In this document: piece after piece, positions 1-5,174 of the stretch
Position numbering within the stretch: position 1 is the first letter of the stretch
How the letters are laid out: each line of letters starts with the position of its first letter
NCBI GenBank assembly: GCA_007129985.1
Contig: SKUL01000163.1
Span: 1 to 5,174 of the forward strand
DNA: 5,174 nt
Origin: Flavobacteriales bacterium
GTDB taxonomy: Bacteria; Bacteroidota; Bacteroidia; Flavobacteriales_D; SKUL01
Direction of reading: 5' to 3'
Made by a program: the position numbers and the translations under genes
Notes under the pieces: generated by a model
Databases searched by the model: none
What the model saw: the letters and a program-made list of their open reading frames with translations, nothing else
Told to the model about the DNA's origin: nothing

Positions 1-1940
1 CGGTTTTTTTGGTGGGCAGCCTCACGCTCTTCTTCCGTTTTCATGGCGTTGATTTGCGCATCGGTAATTCTGAGCTTGGTTTTACCATATCCTTTTGCCA
101 CCATTCGCTCAGCAGGAATTCCCTTTGAAATCAGGTAATCTACACAAGACTGTGCACGTCGTTGGCTCAGATCGAGGTTGTACTTATCTCCTCCACGCGA
201 GTCAGTATGCGACTGAAGCTCTATGATGATGGTGGGGTTATCAATGAGTGTTTGATAGAGGAAATTCAAAGAATCCTTTGAGTTCACTTCTTCATTCACT
301 AGAAGCTCGGCACGGTCAAACGCGTATCGCACCTCCGGGAATTCAATTTCATCGGGCTTGGCAACATATGTAATGAAGAATTCTTTCACAAAGGTTGTTG
401 ACTCCTTCACTCCTACCGTGCTGATCTGGTCTTTGGCTACGAGGTAATCTTGTTTACCCACTTCCATTGAGTAGGTTACTTCAGGATTGATGTAACGCTC
501 GTTGGCGGTTTCTTCAAAGTTAAACCCACCATTACCATCGGTTGACGCTTCGAAAGATGAGCCATCTGAACCTACAACTTTCACGTAGGCATCTTCAATG
601 GGCACCATGGTTTCCTTGTCGTAAACATTACCTTGAAGGGCGAAGATAAGCGGGGGCATTTTGAAGCTCCAGATGTTTTCTCGACCGGTTCCGCCAGCGC
701 GGCCTGAGGTAAAGAACCCACGATCTTCTTCTCCATCGAAGATAATGCCGTAGTCATGAGCCACAGAGTTCATGGGAGCTTTCAGGTTCTGAACATTTTT
801 CCACTCCATTTCACCGGTCTTTTCAGCCAGGAACATGTCAAGGCCTCCCATTCCGGGATGCCCGTTTGAAGCGAAGTACAGATTTCCGTTATCATGGAGA
901 TACGGAAACATTTCGTCGTCGGCAGTATTAATCTCAGGTCCGAGGTTTTTAGGTGTTGACCAGGATTTCGACTTACGGTCGTAGGTGGAAATCCACAAAT
1001 CGCGACCTCCATATCCTCCGGGAATATCGCTGGCGAAAATCATCATGGTTTCGTTGTCATCAATGGCAGGGTGACCTACTGTGTAAACCTCTTTGTCATC
1101 CTTTGGCTTAAGGTCAACCAACACTCCTTCTCCCCAGTTCTGGCCAACTTTGCGCGACACAAAGATGTCGCAACCGTGGCTTTTGTTCTTATCACTTCGG
1201 CAGCGAGTGTAATACATTACATTCTTCTTGCCATTGAGTACTGCAGAGCCTTCATTGTGTTCAGTGTTCACAGCACCGGTGAGAGGGTAAGGCTCACTCC
1301 ACTTTCCTTTTTTATCTCGCTGTGAGAAGTAGATATCGGTATAGTTCTCACCTGTTCTATTGTCAATGCGAGACCCCTGACCGCCTGGACGCGAAGAAGT
1401 GAAGTAAATCATTTCATTTCGTTTGTCGGCCCAGGTGGGTGAGAAATCAAAGTACGGTGAGTTGATCTGAACTTCTGGTTCTACAATGTAACGCAGGGGG
1501 TTATCGAGCCACTCCTGCGCCATTTCACAGTTGGCGATGGTTCTGGCAACGTTCTTATCGTTGGGAGCCATCTCAGCGTACTTATTGTAATAGGTGATGG
1601 CTTCGGCAAAGTTTCCTTTTTCACGGTGCGATTCAGCAATGTGGAAATATGCTGAAGGTTCGTCATGACGTGCTTTGATGGCTTTATTGTACCAAACAAC
1701 AGCCTGTTCCATGTCGAGCACCTTGCGGTAGCATTCGGCAATCTGAAACAGGATCCGGCCTTTTTCTTTCACGTCCTTCTCCTTCGCATAGGCCTTCTTA
1801 TAAAGGTCTATAGCTTCGTAGTAACCCTCATTTTTGAATTGATTCTCGGCTTCTTTAATGAAGCGATCCTGTTGCGCCGTAGCGACTCCTGCAAACATCA
1901 GCAGCAGGGACATCAGTAAGATTGGTTTCAAGTGTGTCAT
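1..1940 (-). CDS. Secreted TPR / PD40 beta-propeller / OmpA-like peptidoglycan-binding protein, C-terminus cut by window edge
   Basis: The frame is open from ATG at 1940 to the window edge (646 full codons plus two bases of an Arg codon), with no stop reached. Residues 1-22 form a signal peptide (hydrophobic MSLLLMFAGVATA, likely cleaved before QQ) with no lipobox cysteine, so a soluble periplasmic protein is predicted. Three TPR-like helix pairs span about 26-130. Propeller blades span about 160-427, with repeated PD40-type motifs: SSRPGG (182-187), SDIPGGYGGRDLW (304-316), SNGHPGMGGLDMF (358-370) and SGRAGGTGRENIW (412-424). A carboxypeptidase-regulatory-like beta domain covers about 433-520. 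The OmpA-like domain starts near 530 and has SHTDSRGG (577-584) and LSQRRA (591-596). D580 and R595 have the spacing of the diaminopimelate-binding Asp and Arg of OmpA. From family knowledge, this domain order matches PorE of the type IX secretion system and many Bacteroidota paralogues; the exact role is inference. Probably only some 10-20 residues are missing. The start is supported by the signal peptide and by a promoter immediately upstream. Confidence 0.93.
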   Translation of the reverse strand, partial: MTHLKPILLMSLLLMFAGVATAQQDRFIKEAENQFKNEGYYEAIDLYKKAYAKEKDVKEKGRILFQIAECYRKVLDMEQAVVWYNKAIKARHDEPSAYFHIAESHREKGNFAEAITYYNKYAEMAPNDKNVARTIANCEMAQEWLDNPLRYIVEPEVQINSPYFDFSPTWADKRNEMIYFTSSRPGGQGSRIDNRTGENYTDIYFSQRDKKGKWSEPYPLTGAVNTEHNEGSAVLNGKKNVMYYTRCRSDKNKSHGCDIFVSRKVGQNWGEGVLVDLKPKDDKEVYTVGHPAIDDNETMMIFASDIPGGYGGRDLWISTYDRKSKSWSTPKNLGPEINTADDEMFPYLHDNGNLYFASNGHPGMGGLDMFLAEKTGEMEWKNVQNLKAPMNSVAHDYGIIFDGEEDRGFFTSGRAGGTGRENIWSFKMPPLIFALQGNVYDKETMVPIEDAYVKVVGSDGSSFEASTDGNGGFNFEETANERYINPEVTYSMEVGKQDYLVAKDQISTVGVKESTTFVKEFFITYVAKPDEIEFPEVRYAFDRAELLVNEEVNSKDSLNFLYQTLIDNPTIIIELQSHTDSRGGDKYNLDLSQRRAQSCVDYLISKGIPAERMVAKGYGKTKLRITDAQINAMKTEEEREAAHQKN

Positions 1941-1975
1941 GCAATTCGGTTTGAATTCACAAAAGCAATAAAGGC

Positions 1976-2008
1976 CAAAAATAACGATTTCCAGCAGAGA
2001 ATAACAAA
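1976..2008 (-). promoter_or_regulatory. Candidate Bacteroidota-type promoter of the OmpA-family gene
   Basis: On the minus strand TATTTTTG (1976-1983) matches the Bacteroidota -7 consensus TAnnTTTG. A TTTG (2005-2008, inside TTTTTG) lies 21 bases upstream, within the expected spacing for the -33 element. The -7 box ends 35 bases before the ATG at 1940, giving a leader of roughly 30 bases. It lies downstream of the terminator of the preceding gene, as expected for an independent transcription unit. The region is AT-rich, so part of the match could be chance. No Shine-Dalgarno sequence is visible before the ATG, which is usual in this phylum. Confidence 0.6.
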
Positions 2009-2052
2009 AACATAATTCGTGCCTATCTTTTTTTCCCGACAAGCATTGACGG

Positions 2053-2076
2053 AAAAAGCCGGCAATTCGCCGGCTT
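2053..2076 (-). terminator. Intrinsic (Rho-independent) terminator after the glutamine synthetase gene
   Basis: Read on the minus strand, AAGCCGGC (2069-2076) and GCCGGCTT (2056-2063) form a perfect 8-bp stem. Six pairs at the loop end are GC, and the loop is GAATT (2064-2068). A run of five T follows (2053-2057, sharing the last two bases of the stem). The stem starts about 69 bases past the glutamine synthetase stop. The only T-run of useful position is on the minus strand, matching the direction of the gene it follows. It separates that gene from the OmpA-family gene. Confidence 0.85.
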
Positions 2077-2144
2077 CTTTAACCCTTTTTGGTGATGTTG
2101 ATGAATCGTTGCCAGTATTTGGCATGAGTACCTATCAATTCTTA

Positions 2145-4334
2145 TTATTTGGTAAACAACAACTCCCGAAGTTTTGGCATAGGCCAAAGCTCGTCGTCAA
2201 TCAGAAGTTCGAGTTTATCTGAGTGGTATTTGATTTCGGGAAGGAAGGTACGAACCTCGTCACAGTATGTAATCGCCTTCTTTTTGGGGTCGGTAATTTT
2301 GTTTGCCTTTTTTCGCGCCTCAATCATGGCGTCCACTTTGGTTTTGATGGCTTCCATGTGATGGGTAATATCGCGAACCAGTTTAAGGGGGGTAAGTGAG
2401 GCCTGTTCATATTCTGCTTTAGGCAGTACTTCCTTGAGCCCGCGCAAATTTTGCAACAAGCGATTTTGATAGGCAATGGCTGTTGGAATAATATGATTTT
2501 GAGCGAGGTCGCCCGCTACACGAGATTCTATCTGAACCTGCATCATGTATTTTTCCAATTCGGTTTCGATGCGGGCGTGCATTTCACGCTCAGACAAAAT
2601 CTCCAGGTTTGCGAACAACTTCTGAACGGCAGGCCGCTCAAGTACTTCAATAGCACGTGGCGTATCCGGCAGGTTGCTCAATCCGCGTCTGGCAGCCTCT
2701 TTCACCCATTCGTCTCCGTATCCATTTCCTTCAAAACGGATGGTTTTACTCTCCTTAATCAACTTCTGGAGCTCCTTTAAAATGGCCTCGTCTTTACCGT
2801 TTCCTCCTTCAATGCGTTTGTCGACTGCTTTTTTGAAATCATGCAACTGATTGGCTACAATAGCATTAAGGGCCACCATGGCAGAACCGCAATTGGCAGT
2901 GGAACCCACTGCCCTGAATTCAAACTTATTACCCGTAAATGCAAATGGCGAAGTGCGGTTTCTGTCCGTGTTGTCAATAAGCAATTGAGGTATTTTACCA
3001 ATGTTCAGCTTCAACTCCGTTTTATGCTCGGGTGTCATTTTACCCGCCTTGATGCTTTTTTCAAGGTCATCCAGAATTTGGGTTAATTGCGAGCCGATAA
3101 ACACCGACATGATTGCCGGCGGGGCTTCATTGGCTCCCAAACGCAAATCATTGCTCGCAGAGGCAATGCTGGCACGCAGCACATCCGGGTACTCGCTAAT
3201 GGCCTTAATTGTGTTGACCACGAAAGTGAGGAAACGCAGGTTGCTTTTTGGGTTCTTTCCCGGACTGAGAAGGTTGATGCCCGTATCGGTCGCCAGGGAC
3301 CAGTTGTTGTGCTTGCCAGAGCCATTCAATCCTGCAAATGGCTTCTCGTGCAGAAGCACACGAAAACGGTGCTTACGTGCAATTTTCTCCAGCAAATCCA
3401 TCAGCAATAGGTTATGGTCATTGGCAAGGTTGGCTTCCTCAAACTTGGGAGCTACCTCAAACTGATTCGGCGCCACCTCGTTGTGACGGGTCGTGACTGG
3501 GATCCCAAGCCGAAGTGCTTCGATCTCAAAATCGCGCATAAATGACATGGCGCGTTCTGCTATACTCCCGAAATAATGGTCGTCGAGCTGCTGCCCTTTT
3601 GCAGGGTTGTGTCCGAAAAGTGCCCTGCCTGCAAGAACCAGATCAGGGCGAGCGTTGTACAGTGCAGCATCTACTAAAAAGTACTCCTGCTCCCAGCCCA
3701 AGGTTGTTACAACCTTGTTCACATCCCGATAAAAGTAGCGACAAACTTCTGTCGCAGCCTTGTCTATTACGTTAAGCGCCCGGAGAAGCGGCATCTTATA
3801 ATCGAGTGCGTCTCCTGTGTATGAAAGAAAAATGGTGGGAATACAAAGTGTTCTACCTATTATGAACGCGGGTGACGAAGGATCCCAGGCAGTATAGCCA
3901 CGGGCCTCAAAAGTGTTTCTCAAGCCTCCACTTGGAAACGAGGATGCATCAGGCTCCTGTTGCACCAACATGGTTCCTTCAAAGCGCTCAATTCCCCTAC
4001 CCTCTTCATAGTAGTCAAAGAACGAATCGTGCTTTTCGGCCGTTGCTCCAGTAAGAGGCTGAAACCAGTGAGTGTAATGAGTGGCACCTTTAGAAATGGC
4101 CCAGTCTTTCATGGCCGAAGCTACCTGATCTGCTACGCGACGGTCAATAGTGAGACCGCTGTTGATGGCGGCTTTTACGCTCTTGTATGCCTCAGGAGTG
4201 AGGTACTCGCGCATTGCATCGCCGTTAAATACATTCTCGCCGTAGTATTGCGAAACGCGCGCGGCTGGTGAATCTACCTGAATGGGTAGTCTGTTTTGAA
4301 GATCTTCGAGGGCTTTAAATCGCAGGGTTGCCAT
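2145..4334 (-). CDS. glnN: Type III glutamine synthetase (GlnN), complete
   Basis: This is a cytoplasmic enzyme that makes glutamine from glutamate, ammonia and ATP, the entry point of ammonium assimilation. The 729 residues fit the long type III class (about 700-730) and not types I or II (about 350-470). The N-terminal GSIII domain begins MATLRFKALE and includes the family-typical THYTHWFQPLTGATAEKHD (85-103). The catalytic core carries WEQEYFLVD (214-222), NEVAPNQFEVAP (285-296), HEKPFAGLNGSGKHNNWS (329-346) and NRTSPFAFTGNKFEFR (459-474), covering the acidic metal/glutamate sites and the Arg-containing nucleotide/glutamate region. A long helical C-terminal region (about 500-729) is characteristic of type III enzymes, which form double hexameric rings. 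The ATG at 4334 gives the family's usual N-terminus. The gene ends in tandem TAA TAA (2142-2147), followed by the terminator at 2053-2076. All core motifs are intact, so it should be active. No PII, AmtB or glutamate synthase gene is visible nearby. Confidence 0.98.
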   Translation of the reverse strand: MATLRFKALEDLQNRLPIQVDSPAARVSQYYGENVFNGDAMREYLTPEAYKSVKAAINSGLTIDRRVADQVASAMKDWAISKGATHYTHWFQPLTGATAEKHDSFFDYYEEGRGIERFEGTMLVQQEPDASSFPSGGLRNTFEARGYTAWDPSSPAFIIGRTLCIPTIFLSYTGDALDYKMPLLRALNVIDKAATEVCRYFYRDVNKVVTTLGWEQEYFLVDAALYNARPDLVLAGRALFGHNPAKGQQLDDHYFGSIAERAMSFMRDFEIEALRLGIPVTTRHNEVAPNQFEVAPKFEEANLANDHNLLLMDLLEKIARKHRFRVLLHEKPFAGLNGSGKHNNWSLATDTGINLLSPGKNPKSNLRFLTFVVNTIKAISEYPDVLRASIASASNDLRLGANEAPPAIMSVFIGSQLTQILDDLEKSIKAGKMTPEHKTELKLNIGKIPQLLIDNTDRNRTSPFAFTGNKFEFRAVGSTANCGSAMVALNAIVANQLHDFKKAVDKRIEGGNGKDEAILKELQKLIKESKTIRFEGNGYGDEWVKEAARRGLSNLPDTPRAIEVLERPAVQKLFANLEILSEREMHARIETELEKYMMQVQIESRVAGDLAQNHIIPTAIAYQNRLLQNLRGLKEVLPKAEYEQASLTPLKLVRDITHHMEAIKTKVDAMIEARKKANKITDPKKKAITYCDEVRTFLPEIKYHSDKLELLIDDELWPMPKLRELLFTK

Positions 4335-4354
4335 GGCAAAAAGTTTATTTTCGG

Positions 4355-4362
4355 CAAATGTA
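4355..4362 (-). promoter_or_regulatory. Candidate -7 promoter element of glnN
   Basis: TACATTTG on the minus strand fits TAnnTTTG exactly and ends 20 bases before the glnN ATG, implying a leader of about 15 bases. The -33 side is weak: the nearest T-rich stretch (GATTTTTCG, about 4386-4394) lies slightly too far upstream and lacks a clean TTTG. The box overlaps the end of a short inverted repeat, TACCC-N13-GGGTA (4361-4383), which could be an operator or chance. There is no obvious Shine-Dalgarno sequence ahead of the ATG. Confidence 0.45.
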
Positions 4363-4424
4363 CCCTACTTTTTCAGGGGGGTAATTCGAAAAATCGGTCA
4401 TTTTATCAACAACACCCCTTCTTT

Positions 4425-5174
4425 TTACACACCTTTTGAAATCACGAGATAGATATAAGCAATGTAAAGTGCGAAAAGTATTGCTCCTTGCCACCGGTAT
4501 ATTTTCTTACCGATAACAAGAAAAGGCAGTACGAGTGCAGCAATACCGAGCATCCACAGCAAATCACTATTTACCACAACTGAGCTCACCGGTACATCTT
4601 TGATGGCCGCAGTAATTCCCATGATGGCCAGAATATTGAAGCTGTTCGAGCCGAGAAGATTACCTACTGAAATATCGGCTTGCTTTCGGAAGGCCGCGAT
4701 GGCCGATGTAGCCAGTTCGGGCACCGAGGTACCGAAAGCTATGAGTGTCACGGAAATCACGTGTTGACTGACGCCGAATATCTCGGCCATTTCTACGGCA
4801 CCTTGCAGAAACCATCGGGCACCAAAAAAGAGCCCTGCGCTTCCCAAGGTAATCATGAGCAACAACTTCCAAAGTGGTGTCGAAAGTGGCTCCCTTAGCG
4901 GAGTAAAATCGCTATCGCCTTCCTCCACACGCATATTTTTTCGGGATTTCAGAATGGAATAAACCACGTAGAGCACAAAGAGAAGGAGAAGGAAGGAGGC
5001 TTCCAGACGACTAATTACACCGTCGAAAGCCATCAGAAAAAAGAGCAAGGAAGCCGCCATCATCACGGGCCAATCAAGCGTAGCTGCACCGCGGTCGGTG
5101 GTAAGCGGAAAAATGAGCGCCACCAGCCCCATCACCAAACCCAGGTTGGCGATGTTTGAACCAACTACATTTCC
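4425..5174 (-). CDS. Sodium/calcium exchanger of the CaCA superfamily (YrbG-like), N-terminus cut by window edge
   Basis: This is an inner-membrane cation antiporter, most likely exchanging Ca2+ for Na+ (or H+). The frame is open from the window edge (the codon at 5172-5174 is Gly) to TAA at 4425-4427, giving 249 residues. The visible part begins inside the first alpha repeat with GNVVGSNIAN (1-10). The second alpha repeat is complete, with TLIAFGTSVPELATS (143-157) and GNLLGSNSFN (171-180). These two inverted repeats hold the ion-binding Asn, Glu and Ser/Thr residues in this superfamily. Hydrophobic segments lie near 13-26, 34-52, 58-75, 101-122, 136-160, 172-192, 203-221 and 228-246. A charged loop at about 76-98 (SRKNMRVEEGDSDF) joins the two halves. 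Bacterial members have about 310-330 residues, so some 60-75 are missing. Internal ATG or TTG codons near 5132-5138 are not the start, because the alpha-1 motif continues upstream of them. Ion specificity cannot be read from sequence alone. The stop lies 90 bases before glnN, with no terminator between. Confidence 0.95.
   Translation of the reverse strand, partial: GNVVGSNIANLGLVMGLVALIFPLTTDRGAATLDWPVMMAASLLFFLMAFDGVISRLEASFLLLLFVLYVVYSILKSRKNMRVEEGDSDFTPLREPLSTPLWKLLLMITLGSAGLFFGARWFLQGAVEMAEIFGVSQHVISVTLIAFGTSVPELATSAIAAFRKQADISVGNLLGSNSFNILAIMGITAAIKDVPVSSVVVNSDLLWMLGIAALVLPFLVIGKKIYRWQGAILFALYIAYIYLVISKGV

Noticed and set aside
1071..1325. An 84-codon plus-strand frame with hydrophobic stretches.
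   Set aside because: It is antisense to the propeller domain of the OmpA-family gene, and no family or signal is recognisable. The hydrophobicity comes from the complementary codons.
1937..2125. A 62-residue minus-strand frame whose TGA overlaps the ATG of the OmpA-family gene.
   Set aside because: It runs straight through the intrinsic terminator and the promoter candidate, and shows no recognisable protein features. The ATGA overlap appears fortuitous.
3001..3465. A 154-codon plus-strand frame antisense to glnN.
   Set aside because: It lies wholly within a confidently assigned conserved enzyme gene, and its translation is the kind of Arg/Ser/Leu-rich sequence expected from the opposite strand. 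Other plus-strand frames in 2149-4271 are rejected for the same reason.
4345..4401. An 18-codon minus-strand reading frame (ATG at 4401, TAA at 4345-4347) just upstream of glnN, resembling a leader peptide (MTDFSNYPPEKVGYICRK).
   Set aside because: It has no ribosome binding signal, no run of regulatory codons such as Gln or Glu and no attenuator hairpin. The best glnN promoter box lies inside it, so it would not be transcribed from that promoter. It is most likely chance.
4425..5138. A start for the exchanger at the internal TTG (5138) or ATG (5132).
   Set aside because: The alpha-1 motif GNVVGSNIAN is encoded in frame at 5145-5174, upstream of these codons, so the gene must begin outside the window.
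1..5174. Possible defence, mobile or biosynthetic system in the window.
   Set aside because: No transposase, integrase, nuclease, toxin-antitoxin pair, direct-repeat array or RNA gene was visible. The sequence is accounted for by three known protein families and short intergenic regions.

Overview
The window looks like chromosomal DNA from a member of the Bacteroidota. Three things point there: a full-length type III glutamine synthetase of the kind typical of that phylum, a periplasmic TPR / beta-propeller / OmpA-like protein, and promoter candidates of the Bacteroidota form TAnnTTTG. Genes also lack clear Shine-Dalgarno sequences. I cannot place it below phylum with confidence.

All three recognisable genes lie on the minus strand, so transcription runs from high to low coordinates. 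First comes the C-terminal 249 residues of a CaCA-superfamily sodium/calcium exchanger (4425-5174, N-terminus outside the window). A 90-bp gap with a candidate promoter follows, then a complete 729-residue type III glutamine synthetase (2145-4334). After its tandem TAA TAA stop there is a strong intrinsic terminator (2053-2076). A second candidate promoter (1976-2008) then drives a large secreted protein (1-1940) with a signal peptide, three TPRs, PD40-type propeller blades, a carboxypeptidase-regulatory-like beta domain and an OmpA-like peptidoglycan-binding domain. Its last residues run off the low-coordinate edge.

The three genes have no obvious joint pathway. Glutamine synthetase assimilates ammonium in the cytoplasm, the exchanger works in the inner membrane, and the OmpA-like protein acts in the periplasm attached to peptidoglycan. 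The terminator and second promoter make the OmpA-like gene a separate transcription unit. The exchanger and glutamine synthetase could be partly co-transcribed, since no terminator is visible between them.

No RNA gene, mobile element, CRISPR array or attachment site was seen. The window is mostly ordinary housekeeping sequence, and I did not find a convincing undescribed system. The most useful leads are the PorE-like architecture of the OmpA-family protein without a lipobox, and a small inverted repeat overlapping the presumed glutamine synthetase promoter.
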